Part shown: piece by piece, positions 1 to 11,944 of the stretch
How positions within the stretch are numbered: the first letter of the stretch is position 1
Layout: every line of letters begins with the position of its first letter
Source of the DNA: Eudorina sp. 2006-703-Eu-15
Taxonomy: Eukaryota; Chlorophyta; Chlorophyceae; Chlamydomonadales; Volvocaceae
Length of the DNA: 64,000 bases
Assembly: GCA_003117195.1 (NCBI GenBank)
Contig: BDSI01000050.1
Location: 797,054-861,053 of the forward strand
Direction: 5' to 3'
The notes under the pieces: model-generated
Databases searched by the model: none
What the model was told of the DNA's origin: nothing
Seen by the model: the letters and a program-made list of their open reading frames with translations, nothing else
Program-made: the position numbers and the translations under genes

Positions 1-648
1 TCTGGTGGCCTAAATTGGCCGCCGACGCCGCCAATTATGTTCGGTCATGTGACCTCTGTCAGCGCAACGAACAAGCCTCAGTCCGGTAAGACACCTGGGT
101 ACCTGCAATCGCTGCCTGTGCCAGCGAACCCGTGGGACAGTGTCTCCATGGACTTTGTTGTCGCGCTCCCCAAAACTGAGGGGGGATACGACGCGGTGTT
201 CGTTTTGGTTGACCGCCTGACGAAAATGGTGCATCTGGCGCCCACCACCACGTCCTGTACTGCTGAGCAAGCTGCGCGTCTGTTTCTGGACAACGTCGTA
301 CGACTGCACGGCGTTCCCAAGAATATTGTCTCTGATCGTGATACACGTTTTACGAGCAAGTTCTGGGGCGCGCTTGGGGTGTTGCTGAATATGCGTGTGA
401 ATCTGTCCACCGCGTACCATCCCCAGTCTGATGGCCAAACTGAGCGCATGAACCGCACACTTGGTGATATGTTGCGTAACTTTGCTGGCCGTAATCCTGA
501 AACCTGGGACACCCACCTGTCTGCTGCTGAGTTTGCGCTGAACAACACAGTGAATCGCTCAACTGGGAAGAGTCCGTTCTTCTTGAACTATGGCTACCAT
601 CCTGCGCTACCTGTATGGCGTGAGTTGGACGTCACTGTTCTGGCTGCT

Positions 649-651
649 TAG
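649..651 (+). other. In-frame TAG stop inside integrase
   Basis: The integrase frame (frame 1) is open on both sides of this TAG, and integrase-like sequence continues directly afterwards. It is therefore a point nonsense mutation rather than the natural end. A CAG-to-TAG change is the simplest explanation. Confidence 0.8.
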
Positions 652-1246
652 CGATTTGCTCGTAGCTTCGTGTCTAGGCTGACTGAGGCTAAGGCCTGCC
701 TGGACACTGCGCAACAACGGGCTGCTGATTACTACAACCGCGACAAGAAGCCTGTCACCTTCTCGCCTGATCAGATGGTGATGCTGAGTACGAAGCACTT
801 GCGTGATCTGTCACGTGGTGCTCGTAAGCTGCTTCCGCGTTGGGTTGGCCCGTACCCTGTTGTACGCATGGTTGGTACTGCGGCTGTTGAATTGCGTTTG
901 CCTGCAAACATGCGCATTCACCCAACCTTCCATGTGTCACTGATTCGACCTTACCGTTTACGCACGTCTGACGGTGTTGACGATATGGGTACTGAACCTG
1001 ATCCTGTTGCCTGGCTGTCTGATGACCAACCTCTGTACTCTGTTGAACGCGTTCTGGACTACCGTTCCCGTCGTGTTCGTACTACTGGCGGTCGTTTCCG
1101 GACTGTGCACGAATGGCTTGTCAAATGGGCTGGCTATTCGTCTGAGCACAATTCCTGGGAACCTGCGCGCAACTTTACGGCTGATCTGAAGTCAGTCCTG
1201 GAGGAGGTTCGGTCACGGGCTAAACAAGCAGCGAGGACGCTGCCGC

Positions 1247-1259
1247 CAGAGGGGGGATA
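1247..1259 (+). other. Polypurine tract of the left Ty3/gypsy element
   Basis: A purine run (AGAGGGGGGATAG type) overlaps the end of the pol frame and lies directly before the TGTTG that starts the LTR. That is the expected place for the plus-strand primer. Confidence 0.6.
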
Positions 1260-1261
1260 GT

Positions 1262-1635
1262 TGTTGTATTATGCAATCTGTCGCATAATAAACAATATTT
1301 CTCTTTGGTGTTTTACTGTTCTGTCATTCTGGGACTTCATTGTGAGTTCCTTACTGTTCTCGTAACCGAGTTACGAACCTGTATTCGGGCTGCCGAATAA
1401 CTGTTATTTCTGACGGTAATTGTAAATCTGTTTACAATTAGGACAACTGGTCCTGGTAGCTGTTCTGTCTGATTCCGGTTGCTGAGTTCAAACTGACGGT
1501 TGAACCGTGGCCTCACTGACCCTTCGTCCAAGTGGCGGCTCGCCGTACCGCTACTGGGCGCGGAACTGGTGCTCATAAGCACACTGAGACTCAACAATCG
1601 GTAGTTCTTACTACCACCAATATACGTAGTACTTT
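1262..1635 (+). mobile_element. 3' LTR of the left Ty3/gypsy element
   Basis: Non-coding sequence starts with TGTTGTATTATG directly after the purine tract and ends where the GTCA satellite begins (the motif AGTTATACAGAAG starts at 1636 and recurs throughout the array). The right boundary is uncertain. It could be near 1635, or the LTR could end in TATACA at 1644. The partner 5' LTR is outside the window, so neither the LTR length nor a target duplication can be verified. No coding signal is seen in this stretch. Confidence 0.65.
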
Positions 1636-4600
1636 AGTTATACAGAAGTCAGTGAGTCAGTCAACACGTCAGTGAGTCAGTCAGAAAGTCAGTGAGTCAG
1701 TCAGAAATTCAGCAAGTCAGTCAGATAGTCTGCCAGTTATTCAATAAAGACATCCAGTCAGTCCAAATGTAAGTGAGTCAGTCCGAAAGTCAGTGAGTCA
1801 GTCAGAAAGTCAATAAGTCAGTCAGAAAAGCAACCTGTCAGTCCAAAAGTCAGTGAGTCTGTCAGAAATACAGCGAGTTATTTCGAGAGACAGCGAGTCA
1901 GTCAAAGAGACATCAAGTTAGTCCAAAAGTCAGGGAGTCAGTAAGAAAGTCAGTCAGTCAGTCAGATAAACAGCCAGATGCCCAGTCAGTCAGAAATCAG
2001 TGAGTCAGTCAGAAAGTCAGCCACCAGTCAGAAAGTCAGCGAGTCAGTCAGAAAGTCAGCCAGTCAGGCAAAATGTCAGCAAGTCAATCAGAAGGTCAAT
2101 GAGTTAGTCAGAACGTCAGTGAGTCAGTAAGTTAGTCACTGAGTTAGTAGTCCTAAAGTCAGCCAGTCAGTCAGAAAGTTAGTGATACAGTCAGAAAGTC
2201 AGTGAGTCAGTCAGAAAGTCAGTGATTCAGTTAGACAGTCAGCAAGTCAGTCAGAAAGTGAGTCAGTCAGTCAAAGAGACTTGAAGTCAGTCCAAACGTC
2301 AGTGAGTCACTCCAAAAGTCAGTGAGTTAGTCAAAAAGTCAGTGTGTTTGTCAGAAAGTCATAGATATAGTCAGAAAGTCAGCGAGTCAGTCAGAAAGTC
2401 AGGCAGTCAGTCAGAAAGTCAGCCAGTCAGGCAAAATGTCAGCAAGTTATTCGGAAGGTCAATGAGTTAGTCAGAACGTCAGTGAGTCAGTAAGTTAGTC
2501 ACTGAGTTAGTAGTCCTAAAGTCAGCCAGTCAGTCAGAAAGTTAGTGATACAGTCAGAAAGTCAGTGAGTCAGTCAGAAAGTCAGTGATTCAGTCAGACA
2601 GTCAGCGAGTCAGTCAGAAAGTGAGCCAGTCAGTCAAAGAGACTTGAAGTCAGTCCAAACGTCAGTGAGTCAGTCCAAACGTCAGTGAGTTAGTCAAAAA
2701 GTCAGCATGTTTGTCAGAAAGTCATAGATACAGTCAGAAATTCAGTGAGTCAGTCAGAACATCAGTAAGTCAGTCAGGAAGTCAGCATGTCAGTCCGATA
2801 ATCAGCAAGTCAGTCAGAAAGTCAGTGAGTTATACAGAAGTCAGTGGGTCAGTCAACACGTCAGTGAGTCAGTCAGAAAGTCAGTGATGAGTCAGTCAGA
2901 AATTCAGCAAGTCAGTCAGATAGTCTGCCAGTTAGTCAAAGACACATCCAGTCAGTCCAAAAGTAAGTGAGTCTGTCCAAAAGTCAGTGAGTCTGTCAGA
3001 AATACAGGGAGTTATTTCGAGAGACAGCGAGTCAGTCAAAGAGACATCAAGTTAGTCCAAATGTCAGGGAGTCAGTAAGAAAGTCAGCCAGTCAGCAGTC
3101 AGATAGACAGCCAGGTGCCCAGTCAGTCAGAAATCAGTGAGTCAGTCAATAAGTCAGCCACCAGTCAGAAAGTCAGCGAGTCAGTCAGAAAGTCAGGCAG
3201 TCAGTCAGAAAGTCAGCAAGTCAGGCAAAATGTCAGCAAGTCAATCAGAAGGTCAATGAGTTAGTCAGAACGTCAGTGAGTCAGTAAGTTAGTCACTGAG
3301 TTAGTAGTCCTAAAGTCAGGCAGTCAGTCAGAAAGTTAGTGATACAGTCAGAAAATCAGTGAGTCAGTCAGAAAGTCAGTGATGAGTCAGTCAGAAATTC
3401 AGCAAGTCAGTCAGATAGTCTGCCAGTTAGTCAAAGACACATCCAGTCAGTCCAAAAGTAAGTGAGTCAGTCCAAAAGTCAGTGAGTCTGTCAGAAATAC
3501 AGGGAGTTATTTCGAGAGACAGCGAGTCAGTCAAAGAGACATCAAGTTAGTCCAAATGTCAGGGAGTCAGTAAGAAAGTCAGCCAGTCAGTCAGTCAGAT
3601 AAACAGCCAGATGCCCAGTCAGTCAGAAATCAGTGAGTCAGTCAGAAAGTCAGCCACCAGTCAGAAAGTCAGCGAGTCAGTCAGAAAGTCAGCCAGTCAG
3701 GCAAAATGTCAGCAAGTCAATCAGAAGGTCAATGAGTTATTAGTCAGAACGTCAGTGAGTCAGTAAGTTAGTCACTGAGTTAGTAGTCCTAAAGTCAGCC
3801 AGTCAGTCAGAAAGTTAGTGATACAGTCAGAAAGTCAGTGAGTCAGTCAGAAAGTCAGTGATTCAGTTAGACAGTCAGCAAGTCAGTCAGAAAGTGAGTC
3901 AGTCAGTCAAAGAGACTTGAAGTCAGTCCAAACGTCAGTGAGTCACTCCAAAAGTCAGTGAGTTAGTCAAAAAGTCAGTGTGTTTGTCAGAAAGTCATAG
4001 ATACAGTCAGAAAGTCAGCGAGTCAGTCAGAACGTCAGGCAGTCAGTCAGAAAGTCAGCCAGTCAGGCAAAATGTCAGCAAGTTATTCGGAAGGTCAATG
4101 AGTTAGTCAGAACGTCAGTGAGTCAGTAAGTTAGTCACTGAGTTAGTAGTCCTAAAGTCAGCCAGTCAGTCAGAAAGTTAGTGATACAGTCAGAAAGTCA
4201 GTGAGTCAGTCAGAAAGTCAGTGATTCAGTCAGACAGTCAGCGAGTCAGTCAGAAAGTGAGCCAGTCAGTCAAAGAGACTTGAAGTCAGTCCAAACGTCA
4301 GTGAGTCAGTCCAAAAGTCAGTGAGTTAGTCAAAAAGTCAGCATGTTTGTCAGAAAGTCATAGATACAGTCAGAAATTCAGTGAGTCAGTCAGAACATCA
4401 GTAAGTCAGTCAGGAAGTCAGCATGTCAGTCCGATAATCAGCAAGTCAGTCAGAAAGTCAGTGAGTTATACAGAAGTCAGTGGGTCAGTCAACACGTCAG
4501 TGAGTCAGTCAGAAAGTCAGTGATGAGTCAGTCAGAAATTCAGCAAGTCAGTCAGATAGTCTGCCAGTTAGTCAAAGACACATCCAGTCAGTCCAAAAGT

Positions 4601-6845
4601 AAGTGAGTCTGTCCAAAAGTCAGTGAGTCTGTCAGAAATACAGGGAGTTATTTCGAGAGACAGCGAGTCAGTCAAAGAGACATCAAGTTAGTCCAAATGT
4701 CAGGGAGTCAGTAAGAAAGTCAGCCAGTCAGCAGTCAGATAGACAGCCAGATGCCCAGTCAGTCAGAAATCAGTGAGTCAGTCAGAAAGTCAGCCACCAG
4801 TCAGAAAGTCAGCGAGTCAGTCAGAAAGTCAGGCAGTCAGTCAGAAAGTCAGCAAGTCAGGCAAAATGTCAGCAAGTCAATCAGAAGGTCAATGAGTTAG
4901 TCAGAACGTCAGTGAGTCAGTAAGTTAGTCACTGAGTTAGTAGTCCTAAAGTCAGCCAGTCAGTCAGAAAGTTAGTGATACAGTCAGAAAATCAGTGAGT
5001 CAGTCAGAAAGTCAGTGATGAGTCAGTCAGAAATTCAGCAAGTCAGTCAGATAGTCTGCCAGTTAGTCAAAGACACATCCAGTCAGTCCAAAAGTAAGTG
5101 AGTCAGTCCAAAAGTCAGTGAGTCTGTCAGAAATACAGGGAGTTATTTCGAGAGACAGCGAGTCAGTCAAAGAGACATCAAGTTAGTCCAAATGTCAGGG
5201 AGTCAGTAAGAAAGTCAGCCAGTCAGCAGTCAGATAGACAGCCAGATGCCCAGTCAGTCAGAAATCAGTGAGTCAGTCAGAAAGTCAGCCACCAGTCAGA
5301 AAGTCAGCGAGTCAGTCAGAAAGTCAGGCAGTCAGTCAGAAAGTCAGCAAGTCAGGCAAAATGTCAGCAAGTCAATCAGAAGGTCAATGAGTTATTAGTC
5401 AGAACGTCAGTGAGTCAGTAAGTTAGTCACTGAGTTAGTAGTCCTAAAGTCAGCCAGTCAGTCAGAAAGTTAGTGATACAGTCAGAAAATCAGTGAGTCA
5501 GTCAGAAAGTCAGTGATTCAGTTAGACAGTCAGCGAGTCAGTCAGAAAGTGAGCCAGTCAGTCAAAGAGACTTGAAGTCAGTCCAAACGTCAGTGAGTCA
5601 CTCCAAAAGTCAGTGAGTTAGTCAAAAAGTCAGTGTGTTTGTCAGAAAGTCATAGATATAGTCAGAAAGTCAGCGAGTCAGTCAGAAAGTCAGGCAGTCA
5701 GTCAGAAAGTCAGCCAGTCAGGCAAAATGTCAGCAAGTTATTCGGAAGGTCAATGAGTTAGTCAGAACGTCAGTGAGTCAGTAAGTTAGTCACTGAGTTA
5801 GTAGTCCTAAAGTCAGCCAGTCAGTCAGAAAGTTAGTGATACAGTCAGAAAGTCAGTGAGTCAGTCAGAAAGTCAGTGATTCAGTCAGACAGTCAGCGAG
5901 TCAGTCAGAAAGTGAGCCAGTCAGTCAAAGAGACTTGAAGTCAGTCCAAACGTCAGTGAGTCAGTCCAAACGTCAGTGAGTTAGTCAAAAAGTCAGCATG
6001 TTTGTCAGAAAGTCATAGATACAGTCAGAAATTCAGTGAGTCAGTCAGAACATCAGTAAGTCAGTCAGGAAGTCAGCATGTCAGTCCGATAATCAGCAAG
6101 TCAGTCAGAAAGTCAGTGAGTTATACAGAAGTCAGTGGGTCAGTCAACACGTCAGTGAGTCAGTCAGAAAGTCAGTGATGAGTCAGTCAGAAATTCAGCA
6201 AGTCAGTCAGATAGTCTGCCAGTTAGTCAAAGACACATCCAGTCAGTCCAAAAGTAAGTGAGTCAGTCCGAAAGTCAGTGAGTCAGTCAGAAAGTCAATA
6301 AGTCAGTCAGAAAAGCAACCTGTCAGTCCAAAAGTCAGTGAGTCTGTCAGAAATACAGGGAGTTATTTCGAGAGACAGCGAGTCAGTCAAAGAGACATCA
6401 AGTTAGTCCAAATGTCAGGGAGTCAGTAAGAAAGTCAGCCAGTCAGGCAAAATGTCAGCAAGTTATTCGGAAGGTCAATGAGTTAGTCAGAACGTCAGTG
6501 AGTCAGTAAGTTAGTCACTGAGTTAGTAGTCCTAAAGTCAGCCAGTCAGTCAGAAAGTTAGTGATACAGTCAGAAAGTCAGTGAGTCAGTCAGAAAGTCA
6601 GTGATTCAGTCAGACAGTCAGCGAGTCAGTCAGAAAGTGAGCCAGTCAGTCAAAGAGACTTGAAGTCAGTCCAAACGTCAGTGAGTCAGTCCAAACGTCA
6701 GTGAGTTAGTCAAAAAGTCAGCATGTTTGTCAGAAAGTCATAGATACAGTCAGAAATTCAGTGAGTCAGTCAGAACATCAGTAAGTCAGTCAGGAAGTCA
6801 GCATGTCAGTCCGATAATCAGCAAGTCAGTCAGAAAGTCAGTGAG

Positions 6846-8973
6846 TTATACAGAAGTCAGTGGGTCAGTCAACACGTCAGTGAGTCAGTCAGAAAGTCAG
6901 TGATGAGTCAGTCAGAAATTCAGCAAGTCAGTCAGATAGTCTGCCAGTTAGTCAAAGACACATCCAGTCAGTCCAAAAGTAAGTGAGTCTGTCCAAAAGT
7001 CAGTGAGTCTGTCAGAAATACAGGGAGTTATTTCGAGAGACAGCGAGTCAGTCAAAGAGACATCAAGTTAGTCCAAATGTCAGGGAGTCAGTAAGAAAGT
7101 CAGCCAGTCAGCAGTCAGATAGACAGCCAGATGCCCAGTCAGTCAGAAATCAGTGAGTCAGTCAATAAGTCAGCCACCAGTCAGAAAGTCAGCGAGTCAG
7201 TCAGAAAGTCAGGCAGTCAGTCAGAAAGTCAGCAAGTCAGGCAAAATGTCAGCAAGTCAATCAGAAGGTCAATGAGTTAGTCAGAACGTCAGTGAGTCAG
7301 TAAGTTAGTCACTGAGTTAGTAGTCCTAAAGTCAGGCAGTCAGTCAGAAAGTTAGTGATACAGTCAGAAAATCAGTGAGTCAGTCAGAAAGTCAGTGATG
7401 AGTCAGTCAGAAATTCAGCAAGTCAGTCAGATAGTCTGCCAGTTAGTCAAAGACACATCCAGTCAGTCCAAAAGTAAGTGAGTCAGTCCAAAAGTCAGTG
7501 AGTCTGTCAGAAATACAGGGAGTTATTTCGAGAGACAGCGAGTCAGTCAAAGAGACATCAAGTTAGTCCAAATGTCAGGGAGTCAGTAAGAAAGTCAGCC
7601 AGTCAGCAGTCAGATAGACAGCCAGATGCCCAGTCAGTCAGAAATCAGTGAGTCAGTCAATAAGTCAGCCACCAGTCAGAAAGTCAGCGAGTCAGTCAGA
7701 AAGTCAGGCAGTCAGTCAGAAAGTCAGCAAGTCAGGCAAAATGTCAGCAAGTCAATCAGAAGGTCAATGAGTTAGTCAGAACGTCAGTGAGTCAGTAAGT
7801 TAGTCACTGAGTTAGTAGTCCTAAAGTCAGGCAGTCAGTCAGAAAGTTAGTGATACAGTCAGAAAATCAGTGAGTCAGTCAGAAAGTCAGTGATGAGTCA
7901 GTCAGAAATTCAGCAAGTCAGTCAGATAGTCTGCCAGTTAGTCAAAGACACATCCAGTCAGTCCAAAAGTAAGTGAGTCAGTCCAAAAGTCAGTGAGTCT
8001 GTCAGAAATACAGGGAGTTATTTCGAGAGACAGCGAGTCAGTCAAAGAGACATCAAGTTAGTCCAAATGTCAGGGAGTCAGTAAGAAAGTCAGCCAGTCA
8101 GTCAGTCAGATAAACAGCCAGATGCCCAGTCAGTCAGAAATCAGTGAGTCAGTCAGAAAGTCAGCCACCAGTCAGAAAGTCAGCGAGTCAGTCAGAAAGT
8201 CAGCCAGTCAGGCAAAATGTCAGCAAGTCAATCAGAAGGTCAATGAGTTAGTCAGAACGTCAGTGAGTCAGTAAGTTAGTCACTGAGTTAGTAGTCCTAA
8301 AGTCAGCCAGTCAGTCAGAAAGTTAGTGATACAGTCAGAAAGTCAGTGAGTCAGTCAGAAAGTCAGTGATTCAGTTAGACAGTCAGCGAGTCAGTCAGAA
8401 AGTGAGTCAGTCAGTCAAAGAGACTTGAAGTCAGTCCAAACGTCAGTGAGTCACTCCAAAAGTCAGTGAGTTAGTCAAAAAGTCAGTGTGTTTGTCAGAA
8501 AGTCATAGATACAGTCAGAAAGTCAGCGAGTCAGTCAGAACGTCAGGCAGTCAGTCAGAAAGTCAGCCAGTCAGGCAAAATGTCAGCAAGTTATTCGGAA
8601 GGTCAATGAGTTAGTCAGAACGTCAGTGAGTCAGTAAGTTAGTCACTGAGTTAGTAGTCCTAAAGTCAGCCAGTCAGTCAGAAAGTTAGTGATACAGTCA
8701 GAAAGTCAGTGAGTCAGTCAGAAAGTCAGTGATTCAGTCAGACAGTCAGCGAGTCAGTCAGAAAGTGAGCCAGTCAGTCAAAGAGACTTGAAGTCAGTCC
8801 AAACGTCAGTGAGTCAGTCCAAACGTCAGTGAGTTAGTCAAAAAGTCAGCATGTTTGTCAGAAAGTCATAGATACAGTCAGAAATTCAGTGAGTCAGTCA
8901 GAACATCAGTAAGTCAGTCAGGAAGTCAGCATGTCAGTCCGATAATCAGCAAGTCAGTCAGAAAGTCAGTGAG
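6846..8973. repeat. 2128-bp satellite block, copy 1
   Basis: Marker-to-marker block of exactly 2128 bp. It matches the block at 9817-11944 unit for unit, including rare variants such as GTCAATAAGTCAGCC. Base differences are few (for example AGTCAGTCC against AGTCTGTCC). Confidence 0.8.
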
Positions 8974-9816
8974 TTATACAGAAGTCAGTGGGTCAGTCAA
9001 CACGTCAGTGAGTCAGTCAGAAAGTCAGTGATGAGTCAGTCAGAAATTCAGCAAGTCAGTCAGATAGTCTGCCAGTTAGTCAAAGACACATCCAGTCAGT
9101 CCAAAAGTAAGTGAGTCAGTCCGAAAGTCAGTGAGTCAGTCAGAAAGTCAATAAGTCAGTCAGAAAAGCAACCTGTCAGTCCAAAAGTCAGTGAGTCTGT
9201 CAGAAATACAGGGAGTTATTTCGAGAGACAGCGAGTCAGTCAAAGAGACATCAAGTTAGTCCAAATGTCAGGGAGTCAGTAAGAAAGTCAGCCAGTCAGT
9301 CAGATAGACAGCCAGTCAGTCAGAAATCAGTGAGTCAGTCAGAAAGTCAGCCACCAGTCAGAAAGTCAGCGAGTCAGTCAGAAAGTCAGGCAGTCAGTCA
9401 GAAAGTCAGCCAGTCAGGCAAAATGTCAGCAAGTTATTCGGAAGGTCAATGAGTTAGTCAGAACGTCAGTGAGTCAGTAAGTTAGTCACTGAGTTAGTAG
9501 TCCTAAAGTCAGCCAGTCAGTCAGAAAGTTAGTGATACAGTCAGAAAGTCAGTGAGTCAGTCAGAAAGTCAGTGATTCAGTCAGACAGTCAGCGAGTCAG
9601 TCAGAAAGTGAGCCAGTCAGTCAAAGAGACTTGAAGTCAGTCCAAACGTCAGTGAGTCAGTCCAAACGTCAGTGAGTTAGTCAAAAAGTCAGCATGTTTG
9701 TCAGAAAGTCATAGATACAGTCAGAAATTCAGTGAGTCAGTCAGAACATCAGTAAGTCAGTCAGGAAGTCAGCATGTCAGTCCGATAATCAGCAAGTCAG
9801 TCAGAAAGTCAGTGAG

Positions 9817-11944
9817 TTATACAGAAGTCAGTGGGTCAGTCAACACGTCAGTGAGTCAGTCAGAAAGTCAGTGATGAGTCAGTCAGAAATTCAGCAAGTC
9901 AGTCAGATAGTCTGCCAGTTAGTCAAAGACACATCCAGTCAGTCCAAAAGTAAGTGAGTCTGTCCAAAAGTCAGTGAGTCTGTCAGAAATACAGGGAGTT
10001 ATTTCGAGAGACAGCGAGTCAGTCAAAGAGACATCAAGTTAGTCCAAATGTCAGGGAGTCAGTAAGAAAGTCAGCCAGTCAGCAGTCAGATAGACAGCCA
10101 GATGCCCAGTCAGTCAGAAATCAGTGAGTCAGTCAATAAGTCAGCCACCAGTCAGAAAGTCAGCGAGTCAGTCAGAAAGTCAGGCAGTCAGTCAGAAAGT
10201 CAGCAAGTCAGGCAAAATGTCAGCAAGTCAATCAGAAGGTCAATGAGTTAGTCAGAACGTCAGTGAGTCAGTAAGTTAGTCACTGAGTTAGTAGTCCTAA
10301 AGTCAGGCAGTCAGTCAGAAAGTTAGTGATACAGTCAGAAAATCAGTGAGTCAGTCAGAAAGTCAGTGATGAGTCAGTCAGAAATTCAGCAAGTCAGTCA
10401 GATAGTCTGCCAGTTAGTCAAAGACACATCCAGTCAGTCCAAAAGTAAGTGAGTCTGTCCAAAAGTCAGTGAGTCTGTCAGAAATACAGGGAGTTATTTC
10501 GAGAGACAGCGAGTCAGTCAAAGAGACATCAAGTTAGTCCAAATGTCAGGGAGTCAGTAAGAAAGTCAGCCAGTCAGCAGTCAGATAGACAGCCAGATGC
10601 CCAGTCAGTCAGAAATCAGTGAGTCAGTCAATAAGTCAGCCACCAGTCAGAAAGTCAGCGAGTCAGTCAGAAAGTCAGGCAGTCAGTCAGAAAGTCAGCA
10701 AGTCAGGCAAAATGTCAGCAAGTCAATCAGAAGGTCAATGAGTTAGTCAGAACGTCAGTGAGTCAGTAAGTTAGTCACTGAGTTAGTAGTCCTAAAGTCA
10801 GGCAGTCAGTCAGAAAGTTAGTGATACAGTCAGAAAATCAGTGAGTCAGTCAGAAAGTCAGTGATGAGTCAGTCAGAAATTCAGCAAGTCAGTCAGATAG
10901 TCTGCCAGTTAGTCAAAGACACATCCAGTCAGTCCAAAAGTAAGTGAGTCAGTCCAAAAGTCAGTGAGTCTGTCAGAAATACAGGGAGTTATTTCGAGAG
11001 ACAGCGAGTCAGTCAAAGAGACATCAAGTTAGTCCAAATGTCAGGGAGTCAGTAAGAAAGTCAGCCAGTCAGTCAGTCAGATAAACAGCCAGATGCCCAG
11101 TCAGTCAGAAATCAGTGAGTCAGTCAGAAAGTCAGCCACCAGTCAGAAAGTCAGCGAGTCAGTCAGAAAGTCAGCCAGTCAGGCAAAATGTCAGCAAGTC
11201 AATCAGAAGGTCAATGAGTTAGTCAGAACGTCAGTGAGTCAGTAAGTTAGTCACTGAGTTAGTAGTCCTAAAGTCAGCCAGTCAGTCAGAAAGTTAGTGA
11301 TACAGTCAGAAAGTCAGTGAGTCAGTCAGAAAGTCAGTGATTCAGTTAGACAGTCAGCAAGTCAGTCAGAAAGTGAGTCAGTCAGTCAAAGAGACTTGAA
11401 GTCAGTCCAAACGTCAGTGAGTCACTCCAAAAGTCAGTGAGTTAGTCAAAAAGTCAGTGTGTTTGTCAGAAAGTCATAGATACAGTCAGAAAGTCAGCGA
11501 GTCAGTCAGAACGTCAGGCAGTCAGTCAGAAAGTCAGCCAGTCAGGCAAAATGTCAGCAAGTTATTCGGAAGGTCAATGAGTTAGTCAGAACGTCAGTGA
11601 GTCAGTAAGTTAGTCACTGAGTTAGTAGTCCTAAAGTCAGCCAGTCAGTCAGAAAGTTAGTGATACAGTCAGAAAGTCAGTGAGTCAGTCAGAAAGTCAG
11701 TGATTCAGTCAGACAGTCAGCGAGTCAGTCAGAAAGTGAGCCAGTCAGTCAAAGAGACTTGAAGTCAGTCCAAACGTCAGTGAGTCAGTCCAAAAGTCAG
11801 TGAGTTAGTCAAAAAGTCAGCATGTTTGTCAGAAAGTCATAGATACAGTCAGAAATTCAGTGAGTCAGTCAGAACATCAGTAAGTCAGTCAGGAAGTCAG
11901 CATGTCAGTCCGATAATCAGCAAGTCAGTCAGAAAGTCAGTGAG
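9817..11944. repeat. 2128-bp satellite block, copy 2
   Basis: Same length and order of variants as 6846-8973, displaced by 2971 bp. It indicates a recent kilobase-scale duplication inside the array rather than unit-by-unit slippage. Confidence 0.8.

Larger units (their letters stand above)
1..1260 (+). pseudogene. pol: Ty3/gypsy pol 3' end: integrase plus chromodomain (5' truncated by window, broken)
   Basis: This is the C-terminal part of a chromovirus polyprotein. The first ~70 bases read in frame 3 and give the tail of the integrase zinc finger (WWPK... then CDLCQRN). From about base 75 the reading continues in frame 1. The DDE core follows: D at 151-153 (SMDFVVALP), D at 334-336 (VSDRDTRF) and E at 442-444 (DGQTERMNR), with 35 residues between the last two as expected for DD35E. 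A TAG at 649-651 interrupts the frame, and the same frame then runs on to TAG 1258-1260. The downstream part holds the GPY-type module (LLPRWVGPYPVVR) and a chromodomain at about 1034-1200 (YSVERVLDY ... WLVKWAGYSSEHNSWEP). The frame change near 67-70 looks like a 4-base insertion. The protein would integrate element cDNA, with the chromodomain reading histone marks. This copy cannot make it intact. It is a different family from the element at 29969-38421. Confidence 0.93.
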
